Part shown: positions 45,742 to 53,943 of the stretch, one piece after another
Numbering within the stretch: position 1 is the stretch's first letter
Layout: every line of letters begins with the position of its first letter
Source of the DNA: Nonlabens sp. Ci31
Lineage (GTDB): Bacteria > Bacteroidota > Bacteroidia > Flavobacteriales > Flavobacteriaceae
DNA: 64,000 nt
Assembly (NCBI RefSeq): GCF_012974865.1
Contig: NZ_CP043633.1
Span: forward strand, 558,001 to 622,000
Direction: 5' to 3'
Notes under the pieces: model-generated
What the model was told of the DNA's origin: nothing
Databases searched by the model: none
Seen by the model: only the letters and a program-made list of their open reading frames with translations
Translations under genes and position numbers: made by a program

Positions 45742-46427
45742 TGCGATTCATTGGAATAATGATGCTTTTTACATTAACGATTACCCCACAAATAGATCAA
45801 AAAGAACTCACTGGGCAAAGTGCCAACCCTAAAAATCTATTAGAAAAGGAAACACAAGTTGCTTTTGATCTTATGAAAACAGCAGCGGCAAAAGAAGGTA
45901 TTCAACTGAGGGTAGTTTCTGGTTACCGGAGTTTTAGCAGACAGACACAAATCTGGAATCGCAAGTATAAAAAATACGAGTCACAAGGCCTTGAGCCGGA
46001 TGCCATTTTTGATAAAATTGTAGAATACAGCACGGTACCAGGAACCTCGAGACATCATTGGGGAACGGATATCGATATTATTGATACGAATGCCACCTAC
46101 TCTGGAGACGTTTTAGTACCGTCTAAATTTCATGGTACTGGCCCTTTTTGCAAGCTCAAAGACTGGATGGAACAGCACAGTCCTGAATATGATTTTGAAC
46201 TCGTTTACACCATGAATCACAACCGCACTGGTTTTAAATATGAGCCGTGGCATTATAGCTATATTCCGCTTTCGCGAAAGCGGTATAACGACTATTTAAA
46301 TACCATAGATTTAGTTACTTTCCTTAGATCAGAAAATATCATGGGAATGGATAAGATAAGTGAAGAACGCATCAATCGCTATCTGGAAGAGCATATCAAA
46401 GGCATACACCCAAAATTAAAGGAGTGA
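45738..46427 (+). CDS. VanY-like D-alanyl-D-alanine carboxypeptidase (M15B)
   Basis: 229 residues. A hydrophobic N-terminus, then LRVVSGYRSFSRQTQIWNRK, zinc site His106-x6-Asp113 (SRHHWGTDIDI) and His172 in EPWHYSY. All M15 zinc and catalytic elements are present, so it should trim D-Ala from peptidoglycan stems in the periplasm. A palindrome copy (46268-46281) encodes LSRKR just after the last motif. Coupled to three GNAT genes upstream; ends before a bidirectional terminator. Confidence 0.9.
   Translation: MMRFIGIMMLFTLTITPQIDQKELTGQSANPKNLLEKETQVAFDLMKTAAAKEGIQLRVVSGYRSFSRQTQIWNRKYKKYESQGLEPDAIFDKIVEYSTVPGTSRHHWGTDIDIIDTNATYSGDVLVPSKFHGTGPFCKLKDWMEQHSPEYDFELVYTMNHNRTGFKYEPWHYSYIPLSRKRYNDYLNTIDLVTFLRSENIMGMDKISEERINRYLEEHIKGIHPKLKE
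46268..46281. repeat. Iterated palindrome copy 9
   Basis: Perfect GCTTTCGCGAAAGC flanked by CC and GG in the VanY-like gene (PLSRKRYN). Confidence 0.95.
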
Positions 46428-46516
46428 TTAAAAGGAGAAGTAATTATTGAAGTCAACTATTAATAGAAGTGTTCTAGATAAATTTGATTCTAAAGAACAA
46501 AGAAAACCCCCTAACA

Positions 46517-46550
46517 AAATACGCCCAACTTTTCAGTTGGGCGTATTTTT
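46517..46550. terminator. Bidirectional terminator
   Basis: AAATACGCCCAACT (46517-46530) pairs with AGTTGGGCGTATTT (46535-46548) around TTTC, between convergent VanY-like and mevalonate kinase genes. Confidence 0.9.
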
Positions 46551-46565
46551 ATAAATTTTGTTTTT

Positions 46566-47504
46566 CTAAAATGAATACACCACTTCTAGTTTATAATCTT
46601 CAAGGGTTTTTTTTGCTTTTTCTAGGTCTTCTGTAAAACCTAAAATATAACCACCACCACCAGAACCACAAAGTTTTAAGTAATAATCACCACTATCAAG
46701 TCCTTTCTTCCATAAATCATGGAACTGAGCAGGTATCATAGGTTTAAAGTTATCTAATACTACATGAGAAAGTTTCTTCACGTTACCAAACAGTGCTTTT
46801 ACATCACCGCTCAAGAAATCTTCCACACACATATCTGTATATTTCACAAACTTATCCTTCAACATAGATCTGAAACCTTCTTGCTTCATATTCTCCATGA
46901 AAATATTCACCATTGGCGCGGTCTCTCCTACTATACCAGAATCCAATAGAAAAACAGCTCCTTTTCCTGTCGCTAACTGCGATGGAATTCCTGCTGGTTC
47001 TATATCTTGTTGCGAATTAATTAAAATAGGCAAACTTAAATAAGAGTTTAATGGATCTAAGCCAGAGCTTTTTCCATGAAAGAAACTCTCTATTTTTCCA
47101 AAAACATCTTTTAAGATCAGTAATTTTTCTCTAGTTAGATTTTCTAGAACCGTAATTTTATCAATAGCATATTTGTCATAAATAGCAGCAACTAAAGCAC
47201 CACTACTGCCTACTCCATACCCTTGTGGGATACTAGAATCAAAATACATTCCTGCATTCACATCGGCTCTGAGACTTAAAATATCAAACTGAGGAAAATC
47301 TTTGTCCGACTCTTGAAGTGACTCTATATGAGTCGCCAGACGGTCTAAATTCTTATTAGACTGTGCGGAAGCATCAGTTAATTCATCGCTGATTTTAAGG
47401 GCTCCATTATAAAAATTATAAGGAATAGAAAGACCTTTAGAATCTTTGATAATACCGTACTCACCAAAGAGTAGAATCTTAGAATAAAATAAGGGTCCTT
47501 TCAT
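46566..47504 (-). CDS. Mevalonate kinase
   Basis: 312 residues, GHMP kinase. SKILLFGEYGIIKDSKGLSI, ATP loop SIPQGYGVGSSGALVAAIYD, GKSSGLDPLNSYLSLP and the C-terminal LCGSGGGGYILGFT. Together these fit the mevalonate kinase used by Flavobacteria to make mevalonate 5-phosphate for isoprenoids. It lies 9 nt after mvaD, so the two form an operon. The GYDIA-type relative at 12.3 kb is a separate enzyme. Confidence 0.88.
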   Translation of the reverse strand: MKGPLFYSKILLFGEYGIIKDSKGLSIPYNFYNGALKISDELTDASAQSNKNLDRLATHIESLQESDKDFPQFDILSLRADVNAGMYFDSSIPQGYGVGSSGALVAAIYDKYAIDKITVLENLTREKLLILKDVFGKIESFFHGKSSGLDPLNSYLSLPILINSQQDIEPAGIPSQLATGKGAVFLLDSGIVGETAPMVNIFMENMKQEGFRSMLKDKFVKYTDMCVEDFLSGDVKALFGNVKKLSHVVLDNFKPMIPAQFHDLWKKGLDSGDYYLKLCGSGGGGYILGFTEDLEKAKKTLEDYKLEVVYSF

Positions 47505-47513
47505 ATGACTAAG

Positions 47514-48569
47514 TTAGCACTTTTTTGCACCTGTACCGATTTGATCACAAATATAGTGAGAGTTTTGACAATAGCGCGTCAATTTGTTGTTAATCAGTTC
47601 ATCGACCGCGGTTTTGTGCTCGCTAGGATATAGCATATGCACATTTGCTCCTGCGTCCAGTGTAAAACATACGGGTATTTGTGTCTGTTTTCTAAAAGCC
47701 CAAATTTCTTCAATGATCGACAGCGTTTGCGGTTTCATCAATATAAAATAAGGATGCGAGGTCATCATCATGGCATGTAAGGTCAGTGCCTCACTTTCAG
47801 TGATCTTGATAAACATGTCTAAATCACCTTCTTGTAATGCTTTCTTTAAAATAGTCAAATTCTCTTGGGCTTGTTCAAATCTCGCTTCTGCGAAAGCGTG
47901 ACCATTCATCAAATCATGACCTACCGTAGAGCTGACTACTTTTTCCCCTTTATCAACCAATAATATAGTGTCCTGAAAATCTTGAAAAACCGGATGCAAC
48001 AACTCACTTTTATCCACTCCGTAAAAATTAGAACTACCTGAAGTGTCTTTATGCTCCCCCCATAAAACAGCTGCTCCTTGAAGACTGCGACAAGCACTTC
48101 CAGAGCCTAGACGAGCTAAAAATGACATTTTATGATAATCCAGCGGGGTAGCAGTAAGTTCACTTTCAAAGTCCATCATACAAGCGCTTAAAGCAGCCAT
48201 ACTACTCGCACTACTCGCTATTCCAGAGCTATGCGGGAATGTATTGTGCGTATCGATATCAAAATAATAATTAGCTGTCCATGGACAATAGTCAACAATA
48301 CGCTCCAAATAAGCTTTGATCTTAGGCGCAAATTCAGGTTTTGCAATCCCGTCATAACTGATGCTAAAACCCGGTTTCCCCTTGGTTGCTTTTACACTAG
48401 TAATGGTACGACAAGCGTGGAGCGTAAAACTTATAGATGGATTTGCCGGTAGTTGCATACCGTGCTTTCCCCAATATTTTACCAAAGCAATATTAGAAGG
48501 CGCTTGCCATTTTGCAGCTAGCGTTTCCTTTAATTCTACCTGATCTTTAAGTTTAAAATGCTCTTCCAA
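47514..48569 (-). CDS. mvaD: Diphosphomevalonate decarboxylase
   Basis: 351 residues from a TTG start (a stop codon lies four codons upstream and no ATG is near). Signatures: WQAPSNIALVKYWGKHG, NPSISFTLHACRTITSV, TFPHSSGIASSASSMAALSA, GSGSACRSLQGAAVLWGE, TLDAGANVHMLYP. It makes isopentenyl diphosphate in an ATP-dependent step. A perfect -7 box lies 21 nt upstream. A variant palindrome (47884-47897) encodes AFAEA. Confidence 0.95.
   Translation of the reverse strand: MEEHFKLKDQVELKETLAAKWQAPSNIALVKYWGKHGMQLPANPSISFTLHACRTITSVKATKGKPGFSISYDGIAKPEFAPKIKAYLERIVDYCPWTANYYFDIDTHNTFPHSSGIASSASSMAALSACMMDFESELTATPLDYHKMSFLARLGSGSACRSLQGAAVLWGEHKDTSGSSNFYGVDKSELLHPVFQDFQDTILLVDKGEKVVSSTVGHDLMNGHAFAEARFEQAQENLTILKKALQEGDLDMFIKITESEALTLHAMMMTSHPYFILMKPQTLSIIEEIWAFRKQTQIPVCFTLDAGANVHMLYPSEHKTAVDELINNKLTRYCQNSHYICDQIGTGAKKC
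47884..47897. repeat. Variant copy of the iterated palindrome
   Basis: GCTTCTGCGAAAGC, differing at two positions from GCTTTCGCGAAAGC; encodes AFAEA in mvaD on the minus strand. Confidence 0.55.
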
Positions 48570-48590
48570 TGGTCCACCTTATTTAAGTTG

Positions 48591-48598
48591 CAAAGATA
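48591..48598 (-). promoter_or_regulatory. -7 promoter box of mvaD
   Basis: Reads TATCTTTG on the minus strand, a perfect TAnnTTTG; start codon 21 nt downstream. Confidence 0.6.
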
Positions 48599-48704
48599 AG
48601 TTAGGAAATGTTTTTAGAAGATGTTTGAAGTTCCGCTTTCTTTTTTCTGAAGAAAAAAAGCCATTTCTAGACTTGATTCCCTATTCAAGTAGAATAAAAA
48701 CAAT

Positions 48705-48723
48705 CTTATTTGTAACAAATAAG
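48705..48723. promoter_or_regulatory. 19-bp palindrome in the divergent mvaD/ABC permease region
   Basis: CTTATTTGT-A-ACAAATAAG, a perfect 9-bp inverted repeat with a 1-nt centre, 60 bp upstream of the permease ATG. Looks like a dimeric regulator site; no regulator known. Confidence 0.4.
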
Positions 48724-48783
48724 CTTCTGTAGTGTCCAATGATTAAGCGTATTTTTAACCAGCCGAACATCTAAAATCAGTCC

Positions 48784-50040
48784 ATGCTCATTTATCTTAG
48801 AGTTTTAAAGGAAAGTTTCTTTTTTGCCATTAATGCGTTACGCACCAATTTGCTTCGTACCTTTCTGTCACTTCTAGGTGTTACCATAGGTATTTTTTCC
48901 ATCATTGGTGTTCTTGCGGCAATTGATTCTTTAGAAAACGAGGTGACCGATGGACTCAGTTCTTTAGATATTTCTACTATTTATGTAACGAGTAAGTCTT
49001 TTGGCCCAACAGAATTAGAACCTTATCAATACGAGAGTTTTCCTAAAGTCACTTATGACGAATTCCAGATGCTACAACGCAGTATGGAAGACATAGATGT
49101 CATGACCTACACTGTTTTTTCTGGTCCAGAAAATATAAAATTTGAGAATAAAACTGCGACCGGAGTGAGTGTCGTACCAGGTACAGACAGTTATTACGAC
49201 ATTGATAATTTAAAATTAGCGGAAGGTCGTTTTTTTAATGGCGCCGAATCTAACAACGGCAGCCCAGTAACTGTATTGGGTAGCGAGGTGGCAACAAGCC
49301 TTTTTGGAAACACAGACCCTATAGGAAAAAGGGTACGGCTATACGGAAATAAATTTACCGTTATAGGAGTCTTAGAAAAAGTAGGTCAAGGATTTAATAT
49401 AGGACCGTCTAAAGACGGCAGTGCTTACGTGCCCGTTAGCTTTGTTAGGAAAATTTATGGAGACAACAACAAGTTCAGGTTGCCCGCAATTATATTAAAA
49501 CCTAAAAAAGGAATTGACGTAGAAGAGTTTAACGCCGTCTTAGAGCAAAAATTAAGAGTTTACCGAGGTTTAAGACAAGATGAAATATCAAACTTTTTTA
49601 TAAACCCAATCAGGGGACTGGCTGATTTGATTGATCAAGTGACTTCTGTATTAACCCTTATAGGAATTATCATTTCTGGTTTCTCGATGCTGGTAGGTGG
49701 TTTTGGGATAGCAAACATCATGTTTGTAAGTGTTAAGGAACGTACTAATTTAATAGGGATTCAAAAATCTTTAGGTGCAAAAAGACGATTTATCCTTTCT
49801 CAATTTTTATTTGAATCTATCATACTTGCTTTATTTGGAGGATTATTTGGACTGCTCTTTGTCTGGATAGCCACTTTAATTGCAAATACCTTCGTAGAAG
49901 ATTTTACCTTTATTTTATCCTCTTCAAACATCCTACTAGGAACAAGCGTGAGTGCGATAATAGGACTTGTTGCAGGGATCATTCCTGCTATTATAGCCGC
50001 AAGACTCGATCCTGTAGAAGCCATAAGGACTGGAATGTAG
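48784..50040 (+). CDS. MacB/FtsX-type ABC transporter permease
   Basis: 418 residues. N-terminal helix with ALRTNLLRTFLSLLGVTIGI, a large periplasmic MacB-like core domain (about 45-280), then three helices with the FtsX region (GIANIMFVSVKERTNLIGIQ, KSLGAKRRFILSQFLFES). The end LDPVEAIRTGM is typical. The family powers export or mechanotransmission together with an ATPase, but no ATPase gene is adjacent, so the partner must be encoded elsewhere. Substrate unknown. Confidence 0.92.
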   Translation: MLIYLRVLKESFFFAINALRTNLLRTFLSLLGVTIGIFSIIGVLAAIDSLENEVTDGLSSLDISTIYVTSKSFGPTELEPYQYESFPKVTYDEFQMLQRSMEDIDVMTYTVFSGPENIKFENKTATGVSVVPGTDSYYDIDNLKLAEGRFFNGAESNNGSPVTVLGSEVATSLFGNTDPIGKRVRLYGNKFTVIGVLEKVGQGFNIGPSKDGSAYVPVSFVRKIYGDNNKFRLPAIILKPKKGIDVEEFNAVLEQKLRVYRGLRQDEISNFFINPIRGLADLIDQVTSVLTLIGIIISGFSMLVGGFGIANIMFVSVKERTNLIGIQKSLGAKRRFILSQFLFESIILALFGGLFGLLFVWIATLIANTFVEDFTFILSSSNILLGTSVSAIIGLVAGIIPAIIAARLDPVEAIRTGM

Positions 50041-50309
50041 GATTTAGATAACTTCACAATGCCTAAAATATTCTTTTTATCTTTAACGGGTATACACTCC
50101 AATAGTTACTGTCATTGGTTTCCATTAGGAAGGACTTACATTTAAATCCAGCAAGTTGATGAAAGTAAACAATAGACGAACTCGCTAAGATTTAAGTTGA
50201 ATTTTGACTCCTATTTCTAATAAAAGATAGCTTTTAGAGTCAAGTTTCACAGAATAAGCAAGTACATTTTAATTTAAAAAACAACTTGATTTTCAAATAA
50301 CTAAAAGGC

Positions 50310-50317
50310 TATATTTG
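50310..50317 (+). promoter_or_regulatory. -7 promoter box of the pseudouridine-synthase-like gene
   Basis: TATATTTG, exact match, 16 nt before the ATG. The preceding part of the 293-bp gap (50041-50309) shows no other signal I can support. Confidence 0.65.
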
Positions 50318-50333
50318 CAAAAAATTTCACACG

Positions 50334-51320
50334 ATGGGTAGAGGTAACGAAGGATCAAAAGGTAAAGGTAGCGGTCGCCGTGATGGCAAAAGCGCTGGTG
50401 CTTCAAAAAACAATAACAGACGCGATGAAAAATCATTTGACAACAAAGGGAAATCTCCTTCTCGCGACAAAGATTCTGATGACCGTCCTACTACTCGTGG
50501 TGGTAAAAATCAGGTAGTTGGAACTTCTCGTTCTGGTAAGCCTGTTACCAAAAAAGAATATATAGACCGTAAAAAGTCTGAAAGCTTTACCAAAAGAAAA
50601 ACAGACAAAGCAGGTACAAGGCTTAACAAGTATATCGCAAACTCTGGTCTTTGTAGCCGTCGCGATGCAGACATCTATATCCAAGCGGGTAGCGTAAGTG
50701 TCAACGGCAAACCTGTTATAGAAATGGGATATCAAGTAATGCCTGGAGATGAAGTGCGTTTTGACGACAGACCTATACAGCCTACTAAAAAAGAATATTT
50801 TATTCTTAATAAGCCCAAAGGATTTAATTCTCCGCGCAAAGGAGAAGGTTCTACAAGAACTGTCCTAGATCTTATGGAAAATGCCAGTCCTAATAGCCTG
50901 CATTTTGTGGGGCGCTTAGGAAGGGCATCCCTAGGGATCATGTTGTTTACTAGTGATCTTGAACTAGCCAACAAACTGAATAACCCGAAACAAAAATTAC
51001 GGAAAATCTACCAAGTTGCATTAGATCGCAGCTTTAAACACGACGATTTAATGAAATTGCGTAATGGTATTTTACTGGATCGTGAAGAAGTAGAGATTAA
51101 AGAGATCAGCTACGTTGAGAACGGTAAAAATAATGAGGTAGGAATTGAAATCCACAGTGGTAAGGATAACATCGTGCAACGTGTATTTGAATCTGTAGGA
51201 TATGAAATTAAAGTTCTTGATAGAGTGGTATTAGGCGGACTAACTAAAAAAGATTTGCCCCGAGGTCATTACCGCAGACTGACTGATCAAGAGGTGATTA
51301 ATCTGAAAATGATTCCATAA
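50334..51320 (+). CDS. RsuA/RluB-family pseudouridine-synthase homologue lacking the catalytic Asp
   Basis: 328 residues: a disordered Lys/Arg/Gly/Ser-rich N-terminus (1-90), S4 RNA-binding domain (TRLNKYIANSGLCSRRDADI, 95-140) and an RsuA-like domain. The family's active-site motif GRLDxxT/S reads GRLGRAS here: residue 196 is Gly (codon GGA) where the nucleophile Asp should be. The C-terminal RNRxVRR motif is also altered (GKDNIVQRVF). The remaining fold, including LDRVVLGGLTKKDLPRGHYR, is intact, so this may be an RNA-binding protein without isomerase activity. Alone, with its own promoter. Confidence 0.85.
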   Translation: MGRGNEGSKGKGSGRRDGKSAGASKNNNRRDEKSFDNKGKSPSRDKDSDDRPTTRGGKNQVVGTSRSGKPVTKKEYIDRKKSESFTKRKTDKAGTRLNKYIANSGLCSRRDADIYIQAGSVSVNGKPVIEMGYQVMPGDEVRFDDRPIQPTKKEYFILNKPKGFNSPRKGEGSTRTVLDLMENASPNSLHFVGRLGRASLGIMLFTSDLELANKLNNPKQKLRKIYQVALDRSFKHDDLMKLRNGILLDREEVEIKEISYVENGKNNEVGIEIHSGKDNIVQRVFESVGYEIKVLDRVVLGGLTKKDLPRGHYRRLTDQEVINLKMIP

Positions 51321-51323
51321 AAA

Positions 51324-51358
51324 TTAACGCCCCGTTAACAGATACTGATTTACATTTG
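51324..51358 (+). promoter_or_regulatory. Arginine decarboxylase promoter with inverted repeat
   Basis: TACATTTG (51351-51358) is an exact -7 box. Upstream, where the -33 element should be, lies the inverted repeat TTAACG-CCC-CGTTAA (51324-51338). Confidence 0.5.
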
Positions 51359-51371
51359 AGCAATTTTGTGA

Positions 51372-51391
51372 GTAAGGCGACGATGCCTTAC
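51372..51391 (+). promoter_or_regulatory. Hairpin in the arginine decarboxylase leader
   Basis: GTAAGGC pairs perfectly with GCCTTAC around GACGAT, about 8-28 nt into the predicted message and 21 nt before the TTG start. No T run, so not a terminator. Confidence 0.5.
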
Positions 51392-51412
51392 CATATAAAT
51401 TAACCCCATAAT

Positions 51413-52801
51413 TTGAATACAAAATACATAGATCTCATCGATCAGACTTATTACTTCCCAACGGAAGAATTTGAGCTGCAAGATGGGCAGCTACAGTTCC
51501 ACGGTATAGACCTTATGGCTCTCGTAGAACAATATGGTGCGCCCTTAAAATTCACTTATTTACCTAAAATTTCCGATAATATAAATCGAGCAAAGGGCTG
51601 GTTTGATTCCGCTTTCGCGAAAGCGGACTACAAAGCAAAATACCATTACTGCTATTGCACTAAAAGCTCGCATTTTAAGCATGTGCTGGATGAAGCCTTA
51701 TCCAATGATATTCACATTGAAACTTCTAGTGCTTTTGATATCAATATCGTTAACAAGCTAAGAGCAGAAGGTAAAATCCAAAAGGACACTTTTGTCATTT
51801 GTAATGGTTTTAAACGAGACCAGTACATTCAAAACATAGCAGAGTTAATTGACTCTGGACAGAATTGTATTCCTATCATAGATAACTATGAAGAATTAAC
51901 TTTGTTGACAGATGCCACAAAGAAAAAGTTCCATTGTGGGATACGTATCGCGAGTGAAGAAGAACCTAAATTTGAATTCTATACCAGCAGGCTGGGAATA
52001 GGTTATAAGAATATTCTTAATTTCTATAAAACTCAAATTGAATCTAACGATCAAGTACAACTCAAAATGTTGCACTTCTTTATCAATACAGGTATAAGGG
52101 ATAATGCGTATTACTGGAATGAATTACACAAATGCCTTAAGGTGTACATCAGCCTTAAAAAGATATGTCCTTCTCTGGACAGTTTAAACATAGGTGGCGG
52201 TTTCCCTATCAAAAACTCTTTAGTTTTTGATTTTGACTACGAGTATATCATCGATGAAATCGTAGCTCAAATCAAACAGGTTTGCGATGAAGCTGGTATT
52301 GATGTACCTCATATTTTTACAGAATTTGGCTCTTTCACCGTTGGAGAAAGCGGCGGTGCTATTTACAAAGTCTTGTACCAAAAACAACAAAATGATCGGG
52401 AGAAATGGAACATGATCAACAGTTCTTTTATCACCACTTTACCAGATTCATGGGCGATTAATAAGCGTTTTATCATGCTAGCGCTCAACCGCTGGAGTGA
52501 GGAATACGAGCGGGTTTTATTAGGCGGATTAACTTGTGATAGTGACGATTACTACAACAGTGAACAAAACGTAAACGCCATTTACTTGCCTAAGTACCAT
52601 AAAGATAAACCTTTATATATAGGATTTTTCAATACAGGAGCTTATCAAGAAAGTATAGGTGGTTTTGGAGGTATACAGCACTGCCTGATCCCAGCACCAA
52701 AGCATATTTTGATCGACCGGGACGGAGATGGAAAAATTCAAACCCGTGTTTTTAAAGAACAACAAACCTCAGAACAAATGCTGGATATTTTAGGATACTA
52801 G
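51413..52801 (+). CDS. PLP-dependent arginine decarboxylase (group IV fold)
   Basis: 462 residues from a TTG start; the sequence MNTKYIDLIDQTYYFP from this codon is the usual start in Flavobacteria and the next in-frame ATG is 33 codons later. Alanine-racemase-fold decarboxylase: PLP Lys84 (CYCTKSSHF), GIRIASEEEPKFEFYTSRLG, LNIGGGFPIKN, FTEFGSFTVGESGG. It makes agmatine from arginine for polyamine synthesis, as the next genes show. A palindrome copy encodes AFAKA at residues 67-71, next to the PLP-lysine segment. The leader has a hairpin and an inverted repeat. Confidence 0.88.
   Translation: MNTKYIDLIDQTYYFPTEEFELQDGQLQFHGIDLMALVEQYGAPLKFTYLPKISDNINRAKGWFDSAFAKADYKAKYHYCYCTKSSHFKHVLDEALSNDIHIETSSAFDINIVNKLRAEGKIQKDTFVICNGFKRDQYIQNIAELIDSGQNCIPIIDNYEELTLLTDATKKKFHCGIRIASEEEPKFEFYTSRLGIGYKNILNFYKTQIESNDQVQLKMLHFFINTGIRDNAYYWNELHKCLKVYISLKKICPSLDSLNIGGGFPIKNSLVFDFDYEYIIDEIVAQIKQVCDEAGIDVPHIFTEFGSFTVGESGGAIYKVLYQKQQNDREKWNMINSSFITTLPDSWAINKRFIMLALNRWSEEYERVLLGGLTCDSDDYYNSEQNVNAIYLPKYHKDKPLYIGFFNTGAYQESIGGFGGIQHCLIPAPKHILIDRDGDGKIQTRVFKEQQTSEQMLDILGY
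51611..51624. repeat. Iterated palindrome copy 10
   Basis: Perfect GCTTTCGCGAAAGC flanked by CC and GG (DSAFAKADYK in the decarboxylase). Confidence 0.95.
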
Positions 52802-52941
52802 AAACTGAAGTTCTAGTTCCAGTTGAAAACGAACTTGAAATCGAAGTCGGACATGAATTTGAAAACACAAGAGCTAGGATCGAGATCGTGCGTAGCACTT
52901 GTCGATACCAAATCAACTTCCTCTATTAATAATTGCTAAAA

Positions 52942-52970
52942 TTGAAAACACTAAATTAAACGTAACTTTA
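52942..52970 (+). promoter_or_regulatory. Possible promoter of agmatinase
   Basis: TTG (52942-52944), 18 nt spacer, TAACTTTA (52963-52970; last base off consensus), 23 nt before the ATG. Confidence 0.4.
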
Positions 52971-52993
52971 AAACCAACTTTTAACTTCACCAC

Positions 52994-53929
52994 ATGAGCA
53001 ATTCAAACTATGCAGGAATCCCAGATGAATATGCTGGATTAGATAATGCATCTATTGTTTTAATTCCAGTCCCTTACGATGGTACCAGTACCTGGCAAAA
53101 AGGAGCCGATAAAGGTCCTAAAGCTTTTCTAGAAGCCAGCGCCAATATGGAATTATATGATATTGAAACAGATACAGAAGTCTATCATCACGGCGTTTTT
53201 CTAGCAGAGGCTGTTACAGAAAATAGCTCTCCAGAAGCTATGGTAGCTGCTGTTCATGCCACCACCAAAAAGTACATCAAAAAAAATAAATTTGTTACCC
53301 TTTTCGGTGGAGAGCACTCCATTTCCATAGGAAGTATCCGTGCATTTAATGAAATGTATGAGCATCTGAGCATCCTTCAAATTGATGCTCATGCAGACTT
53401 GAGAAAAGAATACGAAGGCAGTACTTGTAATCACGCTTGCGCTTTGTATGAAGCAAGTCAAACGGCTAATTTGGTTCAAGTAGGAATTAGATCTATGGAC
53501 AGTATAGAAGTAGGCGTTAATGATGATGAGAAAGTTTTCTACGGTCACGAGATGATTCAAGACGACTACTGGTCAGAAAAAGCTACAGAGGCACTTACCG
53601 AGAACGTTTTTATCACCATCGATCTAGACGCATTTGACCCGTCCATATGTCCATCTACTGGAACACCAGAACCTGGTGGAATGTTTTGGTACGAAATGCT
53701 TGATTTCTTGAAAATGGTCTTTGCAGAGAAGAACGTCGTAGGATTTGATATTGTAGAATTATGCCCTAATCCAGCTGAGAAATCGTCTGACTTTCTTGCA
53801 GCAAAATTGTATTATAAAATGTTGAGTTATAAATTTAAAGACATCGCTCTAGCAGGAGAAGATGGTTATGATTCTAACAATACTTTTGCAAAATCAGGAT
53901 TGAAAAAAATGAAAAATATAGAAGATTAA
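52994..53929 (+). CDS. speB: Agmatinase (ureohydrolase)
   Basis: 311 residues. Hydrolyses agmatine to putrescine and urea with two Mn ions. All ligand motifs are present: His108 (GGEHSISIG), Asp131/His133/Asp135 (DAHADLR), Asp210/Asp212 (TIDLDAFDPS). Followed 14 nt later by the deoxyhypusine-synthase-like gene and preceded by arginine decarboxylase, giving a complete arginine-to-putrescine route. Confidence 0.93.
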   Translation: MSNSNYAGIPDEYAGLDNASIVLIPVPYDGTSTWQKGADKGPKAFLEASANMELYDIETDTEVYHHGVFLAEAVTENSSPEAMVAAVHATTKKYIKKNKFVTLFGGEHSISIGSIRAFNEMYEHLSILQIDAHADLRKEYEGSTCNHACALYEASQTANLVQVGIRSMDSIEVGVNDDEKVFYGHEMIQDDYWSEKATEALTENVFITIDLDAFDPSICPSTGTPEPGGMFWYEMLDFLKMVFAEKNVVGFDIVELCPNPAEKSSDFLAAKLYYKMLSYKFKDIALAGEDGYDSNNTFAKSGLKKMKNIED

Positions 53930-53943
53930 TCTTCAAAAATCAC

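Noticed and set aside
51372..51391. Hairpin before arginine decarboxylase as a terminator of the upstream gene
   Set aside because: No T run follows, and it lies after the -7 box of the next gene.
52801..52930. Open stretch after arginine decarboxylase with regular GAA codons, suggesting stop read-through
   Set aside because: On recount it is not in frame with the decarboxylase (that frame hits a stop within five codons) and has no start codon; probably AT/GAA-rich spacer.
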